64,000 nucleotides of DNA from Flavobacteriales bacterium UBA952 (GCA_002293185.1 DBCS01000009.1:62001-126000); one strand, 5' to 3'; numbered from the stretch's first letter, positions 23,638-34,410 are shown. Numbers and translations: made by a program. Notes: generated from the letters alone by a model not told the origin.

Positions 23638-25734
23638 ATGAACGCGCTACTCGCAACCCCTATTGCCTATTTAAAAGGAGTTGGACCGCAAAAAGCGCAA
23701 GTACTGCAAGAAGAACTCCATATATACACCTTTCAAGATCTACTTTATCATTTTCCCTATCGGTATCAAGACCGAAGTACATTCCACGACATTGCATTAA
23801 TTAGCAATGATGACCAATACGTTCAACTCAAAGGACGATTTACGCACATTACAGAAATAGGTAGTGGCCGAAACAAAAAATTACTAGGCAGGTTTACAGA
23901 TGGTTCTGGAACCATTGACCTCGTCTGGTTTCAGGGTTTTCAATGGATCAAAGGAAATCTGAATGTTCAAGATGAATTTATTGCTTTCGGAAAACCGAAG
24001 TTCTTTCAAAATAATTGGAATATTTCTCATCCAGAATTAGTCAAGGTTATACCAGGACTGGAGCGAAAAGGATTTGAAGCGTTTTACCCAAGCACTGAAA
24101 AATGTCAACACAAAGGATTACACAGCAAGGGATTGAGTAAGCTCATTGCTAGTTTATTTGAGCAAATTACGCATCAAATACCAGAAACCTTACCCGACAA
24201 TATCTGTACAGAACTCAATCTATTACCCCGAATCAAAGCACTTAAAGAAATTCATCAGCCGAGTTCTGAAACCCTGATCAAAGTAGCAAGGTATCGACTC
24301 AAATGGGAAGAATTATTCTTTTTGCAACTCGAATTGCTTTTGCGAAAAGGAGCAAGAACCCAAAAATTAAAGGGTTATCCTATAGAAGAGGTAGGTGGCG
24401 CTTTCCTGAATTTTTATCAACAGCACCTTCCATTTGAACTTACGGGTGCCCAAAAAAGAGTTTTAAAGGAAATCCGCAAAGATCTTGGCGAGGGCACACA
24501 CATGAACCGCTTATTGCAAGGAGATGTCGGGAGCGGAAAAACACTCGTCGCTTTACTCAGTCTGTTGCTAGCCATTGGCAATGACCTTCAAGGTGCACTC
24601 ATGGCGCCCACTGAAATCTTGGCTAACCAACATTTTATAGGTATTTCAGAACTACTTAGCGGCATGGATATAAAGGTGGCTTTATTAACTGGTTCTACCA
24701 AAAAAGCAGAGCGTAGCAAAATTCATGAAGGCCTTTTGAATGGCGAAATACAACTCCTCATTGGAACGCACGCACTTTTAGAAGACACCGTGCAATTCAA
24801 GAACTTAGGCCTGGTCGTTATTGATGAACAACATAGATTTGGCGTAGCACAACGCGCCAAAATGTGGCGTAAAAACACCACGCCACCACATGTGTTAATC
24901 ATGACCGCCACCCCTATTCCCAGAACACTTGCCATGACCTTTTACGGTGACCTCGACGTTTCTATTATTGACGAACTACCACCTGGCAGAAAACCTATAC
25001 AGACGATTCATCGAAGAGAAAACCACAGAGAAAAATTATTGGCATTTATTCATGAACAACTTCAGTTAGGAAGGCAAGCATATATCGTTTATCCCTTGAT
25101 TCAAGAATCTGAAAAACTCGATTTCAAAAATTTAGAAGATGGTTTTGTACAAATAGAAGATTATTTGAAGCCCCTCGGATTTCAGATCAGTATGGTACAT
25201 GGTAAAATGAAGCCAGCTGATAAAGATGCAGCCATGCAACAATTTGTGCAAGGGCAAACGCATGTGATGGTTGCAACAACAGTAATAGAGGTAGGTGTGA
25301 ACGTTCCAAATGCATCTGTAATGGTGATAGAAAGTGCCGAACGCTTTGGCTTATCTCAATTGCATCAATTGCGCGGTCGAGTGGGGCGTGGCGCTGAAAA
25401 GTCTTATTGCATTTTATTGACCGGTGATGGAATTTCGAAAGAGGCCCAAAAACGTATGGATACAATGGTGATGAGCAATGATGGCTTTGTTTTAGCAGAG
25501 GTCGATTTGCAACTAAGAGGCCCCGGCGATTTAATGGGTACCCAACAAAGTGGTGCACTAGCCTTAAAGATTGCCAATTTGGCCACGGACGGTCAATTGG
25601 TGCAACTCGCCCGAGAAAAAGCACTTTCCATATTAAACGCTGATCCACAACTCATTGATCCCGAAAATAAACTTTTAAATCAAGCCTTGCGCGCAGTTTT
25701 AAAAAATAAACCCAATTGGGGTAGAATCTCATGA
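23638..25734 (+). CDS. recG: ATP-dependent DNA helicase RecG
   Basis: A 698-residue protein of usual RecG length. The N-terminal wedge/OB domain (about 1-200) includes TPIAYLKGVGPQKA and YHFPYRYQDRS. The helicase domain shows Walker A GDVGSGKT near residue 295 and DEQHRFGV near 396, with TATPIPRTLAM near 424. The C-terminal helicase half has ATTVIEVGVNVPNA near 547, QLHQLRGRVGRG near 573 and the RecG-specific DLQLRGPGDLMGTQQSG. RecG remodels stalled forks and branched DNA. It is co-directional with accA and ends at a terminator shared with rpoC. Confidence 0.97.
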   Translation: MNALLATPIAYLKGVGPQKAQVLQEELHIYTFQDLLYHFPYRYQDRSTFHDIALISNDDQYVQLKGRFTHITEIGSGRNKKLLGRFTDGSGTIDLVWFQGFQWIKGNLNVQDEFIAFGKPKFFQNNWNISHPELVKVIPGLERKGFEAFYPSTEKCQHKGLHSKGLSKLIASLFEQITHQIPETLPDNICTELNLLPRIKALKEIHQPSSETLIKVARYRLKWEELFFLQLELLLRKGARTQKLKGYPIEEVGGAFLNFYQQHLPFELTGAQKRVLKEIRKDLGEGTHMNRLLQGDVGSGKTLVALLSLLLAIGNDLQGALMAPTEILANQHFIGISELLSGMDIKVALLTGSTKKAERSKIHEGLLNGEIQLLIGTHALLEDTVQFKNLGLVVIDEQHRFGVAQRAKMWRKNTTPPHVLIMTATPIPRTLAMTFYGDLDVSIIDELPPGRKPIQTIHRRENHREKLLAFIHEQLQLGRQAYIVYPLIQESEKLDFKNLEDGFVQIEDYLKPLGFQISMVHGKMKPADKDAAMQQFVQGQTHVMVATTVIEVGVNVPNASVMVIESAERFGLSQLHQLRGRVGRGAEKSYCILLTGDGISKEAQKRMDTMVMSNDGFVLAEVDLQLRGPGDLMGTQQSGALALKIANLATDGQLVQLAREKALSILNADPQLIDPENKLLNQALRAVLKNKPNWGRIS

Positions 25735-25736
25735 AA

Positions 25737-25769
25737 AAAGGCGGCCTTTTCGGGCCGCCTTTCGTTTTT
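25737..25769. terminator. Bidirectional terminator between recG and rpoC
   Basis: AAAGGCGGCC (25737-25746), a six-base loop and GGCCGCCTTT (25753-25762) form a ten-pair GC-rich stem. The plus strand continues CGTTTTT and the minus strand gives six T, so both convergent genes (recG, rpoC) can end here. Confidence 0.92.
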
Positions 25770-25783
25770 AGATTGTTTTGGCT

Positions 25784-28700
25784 TTATTGAGCTTCTTCCA
25801 TTAATTCCTCGTATGCCTCTTTGGACCCTACGATTAAGTTTTGGAAATGACGCACCCCTGTTCCGGCAGGAATAAGGTGGCCAACAATTACATTTTCTTT
25901 CAAACCTAACAAGTGGTCTTCTTTTCCAGAAATCGCAGCTTCGTTGAGCACTTTGGTTGTCTCTTGGAAAGATGCTGCTGAAATGAAAGACTGTGTTTGA
26001 AGTGAAGCGCGGGTAATACCTTGCAACAATGGTGTTGAAGTGGCTGGCATAGCCTCGCGTGCTTCGATCAATTGTTTGTCTTCGCGCTTGAGGCGTGAGT
26101 TCTCGTCGCGAAGACGACGAACATTCACCAACTGACCCTTGTGAAGCTCTGTAGAGTCACCAGCATCAATTACAAACATCAAGCCATACAATTCATCGTT
26201 TGCCTCCATAATATCAGCTTTGTGTACGCTTTGTCCTTCGAGGAAACGCGTATCACCAGATTCGATAATCTCGGCTTTCAACATCATTTGACGTACGATA
26301 ACTTCAAAGTGTTTGTCGTTGATTTTTACCCCTTGCAAGCGGTAAACCTCTTGTATTTCATTAACGATATACTCTTGTACTTTTGTCGGACCTTCGATAT
26401 TGAGAATATCGTTAGGTGTAATTGCTCCATCGGAAAGTGGTTGTCCGGCACGAACGTAATCGTTTTGCTGTACAAGGATGTGCTTGGAAAGCGGAACCAA
26501 ATACTTGCGCTGCTCACCTAACTTAGAGGTGATGATGATTTCGCGGTTACCGCGTTTTACCGCGCCGTACGTTGCTGTTCCGTCAATTTCAGAAACAACT
26601 GCAGGATTTGAAGGGTTTCTAGCTTCAAATAATTCAGTTACTCGAGGCAAACCTCCGGTAATATCCCCTGTTTTACCTGCAGAACGCGGTATTTTAACAA
26701 GGATATCACCTGCCTCAATTTTGTCACCTACGGAAACCGAGATGTGTGCGTTAACCGGAATAGAGTATTCGCGGAGCACTTCTTTGGTTTTCGGATCGAT
26801 GATATGAATAGCTGGCGATTTTTTCTTATCTCTAGACTCAATAATTACCTTTTCGGTAAAACCTGTTTGCTCATCGACTTCTTCGCGGAAAGTAATATTT
26901 TCAATGATGCCATCGAAAACTACTTTACCTGCTACTTCACCAATAATGAGGGCATTATACGGGTCCCACTTACAGATGACGTCACCTTTTTTGATCTTGG
27001 TATCGCTTTTGACTAATAAATCAGATCCGTAAGGAACATTGGTGGTCATGACAACAATACCCGTTTTCTCATCGGTTATGCGCAATTCAGCCGAACGACC
27101 AACTACAATAACACGCTGAGATCCGTCTGGGTTTTTGCGTTCTATAGTACGTAGTTCGTCTATTTCGAGCTTACCATTGGCTTTAGCCTTGAGGTCAGAG
27201 ATATCTGCAATGTTTGATGCAGTACCACCCACGTGGAAAGTACGTAGCGTAAGCTGGGTACCTGGCTCACCGATAGACTGTGCAGCAATTACGCCAACAG
27301 CATCTCCGATTTGAGCCAAACGGTGGTTGGCTAGGTTTCGTCCGTAACATTTAGAGCAAACACCACGACGCATTTCACAAGTGAGTACCGAGCGTATTTC
27401 TACCTCCTCAATACCTGATTTTTCAATTGTTTTGGCAATGTCTTCGGTAATGATGTCGCCGGCCTGTACAATAAGCGCTTCTGTATCTGGCATGTACACA
27501 TCGTGTACAGATGTGCGGCCTAGAATACGGTCGTAGAGTGGCTCAACGATTTCGTCATTTTTCTTAAGAGAAGTTGCTACAATTCCGCGTAGTGTTCCAC
27601 AGTCGTTTGAGTTAATGACTACATCTTGTGCAACATCGACCAAACGTCTTGTAAGATAACCTGCATCGGCTGTTTTAAGGGCGGTATCTGCCAAACCTTT
27701 ACGGGCACCATGCGTAGAAATAAAGTATTCAAGAATCGAGAGACCTTCTTTAAAGTTAGATAAAATCGGATTCTCGATAATTTCTTGTACAGATGCACCA
27801 GATTTTTGAGGCTTGGCCATCAAACCACGCATTCCTGATAACTGGCGAATTTGCTCTTTCGAACCACGGGCACCAGAATCGAACATCATGTAAATTGAGT
27901 TGAAACCTTGACGGTCGGTCTTCAATTGCTCCATGAGGGTGTGTGTCAGGCGCGAGTTTGTGTGCGTCCAGATATCGATAATTTGGTTGTAGCGTTCGTT
28001 GTTGGTGATCAGACCCATGTTGTAGTTCATCATGACTTCTTTCACATCATTTTCAGCTTTCTCAACAAGGACAACCTTTTCTTTTGGAATGATAATATCG
28101 TCGAGGTTGAAAGACAAACCGCCTCTGAAGGCCATTTCATAACCGAGCTGCTTGATATCGTCGAGGAATTGTGCTGTTCTAGATGTACCACAAACTTTCA
28201 AGACTTCGCCAATGATATCGCGAAGTGCTTTTTTAGTCATGACGTCGTTGATGAAGCCCACTTGTAATGGAACTTTATTGTTGAACATCACGCGACCGCA
28301 TGTGGTTTCGACCATCATAAGTGTTGGTTGACCGTCTTCACTAAGATCGTAAGTTTTCACTTTGATGTGCGCGTGCAAATCTAGTTTTCCTTCGTTGTAG
28401 GCGATAATGACTTCCTCAGGAGAATAGAAAACACCGTCTTCACCTTTCACTACTTCAGTTTCTGTGGTGCGTTTACCTTTGGTAATATAGTACAGACCCA
28501 AGACCATGTCTTGTGAAGGTACCGCGATAGGCGCGCCGTTAGCTGGATTCAAGATATTGTGAGAGGCCAGCATGAGCATTTGCGCTTCTAAGATAGCAGC
28601 GTTACCAAGTGGTAAGTGTACCGCCATTTGGTCACCATCAAAGTCGGCGTTGAAGGCCGTGGTGACTAATGGATGCAAACGAATAGCTTTTCCTTCAATT

Positions 28701-30082
28701 AATTTTGGTTGAAACGCTTGGATACCTAGACGGTGAAGTGTAGGGGCACGGTTCAAAAGAACTGGGTGACCTCTCAATACGTTTTCTAGAATGTCCCAAA
28801 CAACTGGCTCTTTGCGGTCAACGATTTTCTTTGCTGATTTAACTGTTTTTACAATACCCCGCTCAATCATTTTGCGAATAATAAACGGCTTGTAGAGTTC
28901 GGCAGCCATATCTTTTGGCAAACCACACTCGTGAAGTTTAAGATCCGGTCCAACAACAATTACAGAACGAGCAGAATAATCGACACGCTTACCTAGTAAG
29001 TTTTGACGGAAACGTCCTTGCTTACCTTTTAAGGAATCTGAGAGTGATTTTAAAGCACGATTAGACTCTGTTTTGACAGCTGAAGATTTGCGCGAGTTAT
29101 CGAAAAGTGAATCGACTGACTCTTGTAACATGCGTTTTTCATTGCGGAGAATGACTTCAGGTGCCTTAATTTCGATCAATCGCTTCAGGCGGTTGTTGCG
29201 TATAATGACACGACGATAAAGATCATTGAGGTCAGAAGTTGCAAAACGACCACCATCTAATGGAACCAACGGACGCAATTCTGGCGGTATGACTGGAACA
29301 ACCTTGACAATCATCCATTCAGGACGGTTATCAATGCGTTTTTGAGAGTCGCGCATGGCTTCTACTACTTGCAAACGCTTTAAAGCTTCGTTTTTACGCT
29401 GAACAGAAGTTTCTGTTTCGGCTTGATAACGAAGATCATATGACATCTGATCTAAATTAAGCCCAGCTAGCAAATCATAAAGTGCTTCTGCACCCATCTT
29501 AGCAATGAACTTGTTAGGATCGGAGTCATCTAAATAATGGTTATTTGCCAACTCTGGCAAATCGAGCATATCGAGGTATTCTTCTTCAGTAATGAAGTCC
29601 ATTTTCTTGACAGTCGCCCATTTGTCAGTACCGGTAACGGCACCAGCTTGTATGACGACGTAACGCTCGTAATAGATGATTTGATCGAGTTTTTTAGTAG
29701 GTAAGCCCAATAAATAACCAATCTTGTTAGGAAGTGAACGGAAATACCATATGTGCGCAACAGGAACTACCAAGGAGATGTGTCCCATGCGCTCACGACG
29801 TACTTTCTTTTCAGTTACTTCCACACCACAGCGGTCGCAAACGATCCCTTTGTAGCGGATGCGTTTGTATTTACCACAGTGACATTCGTAATCTTTAACA
29901 GGTCCAAAAATGCGTTCACAGAAAAGGCCATCGCGCTCCGGTTTGTAGGTGCGGTAGTTGATGGTTTCTGGTTTCAAAACTTCACCACTAGAATGCTCCA
30001 GAATGACTTCAGGTGAGGCCAAGGAGATAGTGATTTTGTTAAAGCTACTTTGCTTTTTTGGGGTTTCTTTTTTGAAAGCCAT
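25784..30082 (-). CDS. rpoC: DNA-directed RNA polymerase subunit beta-prime
   Basis: A 1432-residue protein, the length usual in Bacteroidota. The first zinc site CHCGKYKRIRYKG...CDRCG is near residues 67-90. The catalytic magnesium motif NADFDGDQMAVH is near 475-486. The second zinc cluster (CEMRRGVCSKCYGRNL) is near 900, followed by GEPGTQLTLRTFHVGG. It forms the RNA polymerase core with RpoB. It starts 32 bases after the rpoB stop in the same operon. Confidence 0.99.
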   Translation of the reverse strand: MAFKKETPKKQSSFNKITISLASPEVILEHSSGEVLKPETINYRTYKPERDGLFCERIFGPVKDYECHCGKYKRIRYKGIVCDRCGVEVTEKKVRRERMGHISLVVPVAHIWYFRSLPNKIGYLLGLPTKKLDQIIYYERYVVIQAGAVTGTDKWATVKKMDFITEEEYLDMLDLPELANNHYLDDSDPNKFIAKMGAEALYDLLAGLNLDQMSYDLRYQAETETSVQRKNEALKRLQVVEAMRDSQKRIDNRPEWMIVKVVPVIPPELRPLVPLDGGRFATSDLNDLYRRVIIRNNRLKRLIEIKAPEVILRNEKRMLQESVDSLFDNSRKSSAVKTESNRALKSLSDSLKGKQGRFRQNLLGKRVDYSARSVIVVGPDLKLHECGLPKDMAAELYKPFIIRKMIERGIVKTVKSAKKIVDRKEPVVWDILENVLRGHPVLLNRAPTLHRLGIQAFQPKLIEGKAIRLHPLVTTAFNADFDGDQMAVHLPLGNAAILEAQMLMLASHNILNPANGAPIAVPSQDMVLGLYYITKGKRTTETEVVKGEDGVFYSPEEVIIAYNEGKLDLHAHIKVKTYDLSEDGQPTLMMVETTCGRVMFNNKVPLQVGFINDVMTKKALRDIIGEVLKVCGTSRTAQFLDDIKQLGYEMAFRGGLSFNLDDIIIPKEKVVLVEKAENDVKEVMMNYNMGLITNNERYNQIIDIWTHTNSRLTHTLMEQLKTDRQGFNSIYMMFDSGARGSKEQIRQLSGMRGLMAKPQKSGASVQEIIENPILSNFKEGLSILEYFISTHGARKGLADTALKTADAGYLTRRLVDVAQDVVINSNDCGTLRGIVATSLKKNDEIVEPLYDRILGRTSVHDVYMPDTEALIVQAGDIITEDIAKTIEKSGIEEVEIRSVLTCEMRRGVCSKCYGRNLANHRLAQIGDAVGVIAAQSIGEPGTQLTLRTFHVGGTASNIADISDLKAKANGKLEIDELRTIERKNPDGSQRVIVVGRSAELRITDEKTGIVVMTTNVPYGSDLLVKSDTKIKKGDVICKWDPYNALIIGEVAGKVVFDGIIENITFREEVDEQTGFTEKVIIESRDKKKSPAIHIIDPKTKEVLREYSIPVNAHISVSVGDKIEAGDILVKIPRSAGKTGDITGGLPRVTELFEARNPSNPAVVSEIDGTATYGAVKRGNREIIITSKLGEQRKYLVPLSKHILVQQNDYVRAGQPLSDGAITPNDILNIEGPTKVQEYIVNEIQEVYRLQGVKINDKHFEVIVRQMMLKAEIIESGDTRFLEGQSVHKADIMEANDELYGLMFVIDAGDSTELHKGQLVNVRRLRDENSRLKREDKQLIEAREAMPATSTPLLQGITRASLQTQSFISAASFQETTKVLNEAAISGKEDHLLGLKENVIVGHLIPAGTGVRHFQNLIVGSKEAYEELMEEAQ

Positions 30083-30114
30083 TTGATCTAGACTATTTAC
30101 GTTAGTACTTTGAA

Positions 30115-33100
30115 TTAATCCATTGATACGTTAAGGCACAAGCCACGCAATTCATGCAACAATACATTGAAGGACTCAGGAATACCTGGTTCTGGAATGT
30201 TGTCGCCTTTTACAATAGCTTCATATGCTTTAGCACGACCCATGACGTCATCAGATTTGACGGTGAGGATTTCTTGAAGGATATTGGCTGCACCAAATGC
30301 TTCCAATGCCCAAACTTCCATCTCACCAAAACGCTGACCACCAAACTGAGCCTTACCGCCCAATGGTTGTTGGGTAATAAGTGAGTATGGTCCGATTGAA
30401 CGTGCGTGCATTTTGTCGTCTACCATGTGAGAAAGTTTCAACATATAGATGATTCCGACTGTTGCTGGTTGGTGGAAACGCTCCCCTGTTCCGCCGTCGT
30501 AGAGGTAAGTTTTACCTGAACGTGGAACACCTGCTTTGTCTGTCCATTCGTTGATTTGTTCTGGTTTGGCACCGTCAAAAATTGGTGTGGCAAATTTAAC
30601 ACCTAGTTTTTCGCCTGCCCATGCCAATACTGTTTCGTAGATCTGACCGAGGTTCATACGAGATGGAACCCCAAGTGGATTGAGTACGATATCGACAGGT
30701 GTACCGTCTTCTAGGAATGGCATATCTTCTTGACGAACGATATTGGCCACAATACCCTTGTTACCGTGACGACCCGCCATTTTATCACCAACCTTTAACT
30801 TGCGTTTTTTGGCAACATATACTTTCGCTAATTTCACGATTCCGGCAGGAAGTTCATCACCGACAGAAATATGGAATTTTTTGCGTTTGTAAATACCAAG
30901 AAGGTCGTTTGCTTTGATATTAAAGTTGTGGATTACACGAGAAATCAATTGATTTGTTTCTGCATCAGTACTCCAATTCAAAGGATTTACAATAGAGTAG
31001 TCCAATGCAGCGAGTGCTTTGATACTAAACTTTGTTCCTTTTTTGATCAACTCTTCTTTAAAGTTATTGAATACACCGGCAGATTTTTGCTCACCGAGAA
31101 TCACCAAAAGTTTGTCGACAAGTTTGTCACGGAGTGCTGCAAAATCTCGTTGATAGTCCGCATCAAGTGCTTCGAGAACAGGTTTGTCTTGAGATTTCGA
31201 TTTGCGGTCTTTCACTGCTCTTGAGAATAATTTTTTCTCAATAACAACACCTCTCAAAGAAGGACCCGCTTTTAAGGAGGCATCTTTTACATCGCCAGCT
31301 TTGTCACCAAAGATAGCACGCAAAAGTTTTTCCTCTGGGGAAGGATCGGTTTCACCTTTTGGCGTGATTTTACCAATGAGGATATCACCTTCTTTAATCT
31401 CGGCTCCAATACGAATTAAACCGTTTTCGTCGAGGTCTTTGGTAGCCTCTTCAGAAACATTTGGAATATCTGAGGTCAATTCTTCCATGCCTCGTTTGGT
31501 ATCGCGTACTTCTAGTGAGTATTCATCGATATGGATAGAGGTAAAGATGTCGTCGCGTACTACTTTTTCAGAGATAACGATCGCATCTTCGAAGTTGTAA
31601 CCTTTCCATGGCATGAAAGCCACTTTAAGGTTTTGACCGAGTGCTAATTCACCAGATTGCGTTGCATAACCTTCGCACAATACTTGACCTTTTTCAACGC
31701 GGTCGCCTTTTTGAACAATTGGCTTAAGGTTGATACAAGTACTTTGGTTGGTTTTCATGAATTTGGTCAACGAATAACGCGCCACTTCACTATCAAAACT
31801 CACCAATTTATCTTGGTCATTCCAGTCGTAGCGAATAACGATTTCGTTGGCATCTACATATTCAACAGTACCCGAGCCTTCTGCGTTTATTAAAACGCGT
31901 GAATCTCTGGCTACAAGTTGCTCAATTCCTGTACCAACAATTGGCGCATTTGGACGTAATAACGGTACAGCTTGGCGCTGCATGTTAGAGCCCATTAGTG
32001 CACGGTTGGCATCATCGTGTTCGAGGAAAGGAATAGACGAAGCTGCAATTGAGGCAATTTGGTTGGCACCAACATCCATTAAACTGAGGTCGCCAGGGGC
32101 AACAACAGGGAAGTCACCTTCATAACGGGCCTTCACCAATTCAGAAAGGAAATTACCTTTATCATCGATTTTGGCATTTGCTTGTGCAATAGTTTTAGAA
32201 TCTTCTTCTTCAGCTGCTAAGTATATCGGGCTCTCTTCAAAAACAACACGGCCGTTGTCTACACGACGATATGGTGTTTCGATAAAACCGAGTTTGTTCA
32301 CTTTTGCAAATACACAAAGAGAAGAAATCAGACCAATGTTTGGACCTTCAGGAGTTTCGATTGTACACAAACGGCCGTAGTGGGTGTAGTGAACGTCACG
32401 AACCTCAAAACCGGCACGCTCACGAGACAGACCACCTGGACCTAATGCAGAGAGACGACGCTTGTGCGTAACCTCTGACAATGGGTTGGTTTGGTCCATG
32501 AACTGAGAAAGCTGATTGGTACCGAAGAATGAATTGATAACAGAGGATAGTGTCTTGGCGTTGATAAGGTCAATAGGAGTAAAGACCTCGTTATCACGGA
32601 CATTCATGCGTTCGCGGATGGTGCGTGCCATACGTGCAAGACCAACCCCAAATTGTGCATAAAGCTGCTCTCCTACTGTACGAACGCGTCGGTTCGATAA
32701 GTGGTCGATATCATCGATATCTGCCTTCGAATTGATCAGCTCAATCAAATATTTAATGATGGAGATGATGTCGTTCTTGGTCAAAACACGAGACTCTTCA
32801 GAAGTCTCAAGGTTTAGTTTTTTATTTAAACGGTAACGACCTACCTCACCAAGATCGTAACGAGCATCTGAGAAGAATAATTTCTCAAATACACCTTTGG
32901 CTGTTTCGTAGTCTGGTGGATCTGCGTTACGCAATTGACGGTAGATGTGTTCAACCGCTTCTTTTTCAGAGTTAGAGGTATCTTTTTGAAGCGTGTTGTA
33001 GATGATGGTATAATCGGTAGAGTTGCCATCTTCTTTGTGTAAGATCAGTGACTTTGCACCTGAATCCATAATGGACTCCAGGTGTTCTTCACCGATGAGT

Positions 33101-33924
33101 AATTCGCGGTCGAGGATGACTTCGTTGCGTTCAATCGATACAACTTCTCCAGTATCTTCGTCGACGAAATCTTCGATCCAAGTTTTTAAAACCCTTGCTG
33201 CCAAACGACGTCCGATGAGCTTTTTAAGGTTTGCTTTGGTCACCTTTACCTCGTCAGCTAAACCAAAAATATCGAGGATATCGCGGTCTGTTTCGTAGCC
33301 AATTGCGCGGAAAAGAGTGGTTACAGGTAATTTCTTTTTACGGTCGATGTATGCGTACATGATATTGTTAATATCAGTAGCAAATTCAATCCAAGATCCT
33401 TTGAAAGGAATAATTCTGGCTGAATATAACTTAGTGCCATTTGCATGGCGAGACTGTCCAAAGAAAACACCTGGTGAACGGTGCAATTGGGATACAATGA
33501 CGCGCTCTGCACCATTGACCACAAATGAACCTTTCGGTGTCATATAAGGAATTGTACCTAGATATACATCCTGTACGATGGTCTCAAAGTCCTCGTGTTC
33601 AGGGTCAGTACAATACAGTTTCAGTTTTGCTTTAAGAGGCACACTGTAAGTGAGCCCTCTTTCGATACACTCTTCTATCGTATAGCGAGGTGGATCGATG
33701 AAATAATCTAGAAACTCTAGAACAAATTGGTTGCGGGTATCCGTAATTGGGAAATTTTCAGCAAACACTTTGAAAAGTCCTTCACTTTCTCGGTTTTCCG
33801 GCGTTGTTTCCAACTGGAAAAATTCTTGAAAAGACTTTAATTGAATTTCCAAAAAGTCTGGATATTCAAATTGGTTTTTGCTTGAAGCAAAATTAATTCT
33901 GGTTGAATTAGTTGTTGTTGCCAA
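30115..33924 (-). CDS. rpoB: DNA-directed RNA polymerase subunit beta
   Basis: A 1269-residue protein beginning (M)ATTTNSTRINFASSKNQ and ending LHELRGLCLNVSMD. The rifampicin-cluster region is visible (QFMDQTNPLSEVTHKRRLSALGPGG, as a region near residues 480-505), as are KMAGRHGNKG near 1040 and the C-terminal GGKAQFGGQRFGEMEVWALEA. The start must be the TTG at 33924, because no ATG lies nearby and the conserved N-terminus begins directly after it. A terminator/attenuator hairpin separates it from rplL. I see no clear TAnnTTTG box of its own, so it probably depends on read-through. Confidence 0.99.
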   Translation of the reverse strand: MATTTNSTRINFASSKNQFEYPDFLEIQLKSFQEFFQLETTPENRESEGLFKVFAENFPITDTRNQFVLEFLDYFIDPPRYTIEECIERGLTYSVPLKAKLKLYCTDPEHEDFETIVQDVYLGTIPYMTPKGSFVVNGAERVIVSQLHRSPGVFFGQSRHANGTKLYSARIIPFKGSWIEFATDINNIMYAYIDRKKKLPVTTLFRAIGYETDRDILDIFGLADEVKVTKANLKKLIGRRLAARVLKTWIEDFVDEDTGEVVSIERNEVILDRELLIGEEHLESIMDSGAKSLILHKEDGNSTDYTIIYNTLQKDTSNSEKEAVEHIYRQLRNADPPDYETAKGVFEKLFFSDARYDLGEVGRYRLNKKLNLETSEESRVLTKNDIISIIKYLIELINSKADIDDIDHLSNRRVRTVGEQLYAQFGVGLARMARTIRERMNVRDNEVFTPIDLINAKTLSSVINSFFGTNQLSQFMDQTNPLSEVTHKRRLSALGPGGLSRERAGFEVRDVHYTHYGRLCTIETPEGPNIGLISSLCVFAKVNKLGFIETPYRRVDNGRVVFEESPIYLAAEEEDSKTIAQANAKIDDKGNFLSELVKARYEGDFPVVAPGDLSLMDVGANQIASIAASSIPFLEHDDANRALMGSNMQRQAVPLLRPNAPIVGTGIEQLVARDSRVLINAEGSGTVEYVDANEIVIRYDWNDQDKLVSFDSEVARYSLTKFMKTNQSTCINLKPIVQKGDRVEKGQVLCEGYATQSGELALGQNLKVAFMPWKGYNFEDAIVISEKVVRDDIFTSIHIDEYSLEVRDTKRGMEELTSDIPNVSEEATKDLDENGLIRIGAEIKEGDILIGKITPKGETDPSPEEKLLRAIFGDKAGDVKDASLKAGPSLRGVVIEKKLFSRAVKDRKSKSQDKPVLEALDADYQRDFAALRDKLVDKLLVILGEQKSAGVFNNFKEELIKKGTKFSIKALAALDYSIVNPLNWSTDAETNQLISRVIHNFNIKANDLLGIYKRKKFHISVGDELPAGIVKLAKVYVAKKRKLKVGDKMAGRHGNKGIVANIVRQEDMPFLEDGTPVDIVLNPLGVPSRMNLGQIYETVLAWAGEKLGVKFATPIFDGAKPEQINEWTDKAGVPRSGKTYLYDGGTGERFHQPATVGIIYMLKLSHMVDDKMHARSIGPYSLITQQPLGGKAQFGGQRFGEMEVWALEAFGAANILQEILTVKSDDVMGRAKAYEAIVKGDNIPEPGIPESFNVLLHELRGLCLNVSMD

Positions 33925-33969
33925 GGCTTGTTTTTTTTAATGTTTGGTACTCTGTTGAAATCAACATGC

Positions 33970-34014
33970 AAAAAACAGGACAAGGCACCCGCCTTTCAGC
34001 GGTGCCTTTCCTGT
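33970..34014 (-). terminator. Attenuator/terminator between rplL and rpoB
   Basis: On the minus strand, ACAGGA-AAGGCACC (34014-34001) pairs with GGTGCCTT-(G)-TCCTGT (33989-33975). This is a 14-pair stem with a single bulge, followed by a T run (33975-33970). It lies 16 bases after the rplL stop. Partial termination between rplL and rpoB is well known in other bacteria and adjusts polymerase to ribosomal protein output. Confidence 0.85.
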
Positions 34015-34029
34015 ATATTCTGAATTGAA

Positions 34030-34410
34030 TTACTTCACTTCTACTTCAGCGCCAGCCTCTTCTAAAGACTTCTTGAGGCCTTCTGCCTCATCTTTAGAAA
34101 CGCCTTCCTTCAATGCTGAAGGTGCTGCATCAACTAGGTCTTTTGATTCTTTCAAACCGTTACCAGTCAATTCTTTCACAAGTTTAACTACTGCAAGTTT
34201 GTTAGGACCACCCGCTTTGAGGATAACGTCGAACTCTGTTTGCTCAGCAGCAGCTTCACCACCACCAGCAGCAGGGCCACCAGCCATCATTACTGGAGCA
34301 GCAGCAGCAGGCTCGATGCCATACTCGTCTTTCATAATTGTTGCTAATTCACTTACTTCTTTAACGGTAAGGTTTACCAACGTTTCTGCAATTTGCTTTA
34401 AATCAGCCAT
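34030..34410 (-). CDS. rplL: 50S ribosomal protein L7/L12
   Basis: A 126-residue protein. The N-terminal dimerisation region (ADLKQIAETLVNLTVKEVSELATIM) is followed by an alanine/glycine-rich hinge (about 34-54), and then the C-terminal domain with VKLVKELTGNGLKESKDLVD and the final EEAGAEVEVK. It forms the stalk that recruits elongation factors. It is preceded by rplJ, the protein that anchors it. The next hairpin limits read-through to rpoB. Confidence 0.99.
   Translation of the reverse strand: MADLKQIAETLVNLTVKEVSELATIMKDEYGIEPAAAAPVMMAGGPAAGGGEAAAEQTEFDVILKAGGPNKLAVVKLVKELTGNGLKESKDLVDAAPSALKEGVSKDEAEGLKKSLEEAGAEVEVK

Noticed and set aside
25187..25648. Minus-strand frame of 153 codons inside recG
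   Set aside because: It is antisense to the conserved RecG helicase domain and resembles no family.
27908..28267. Plus-strand frame in rpoC
   Set aside because: It is antisense to the conserved RpoC core and is a codon-bias shadow.
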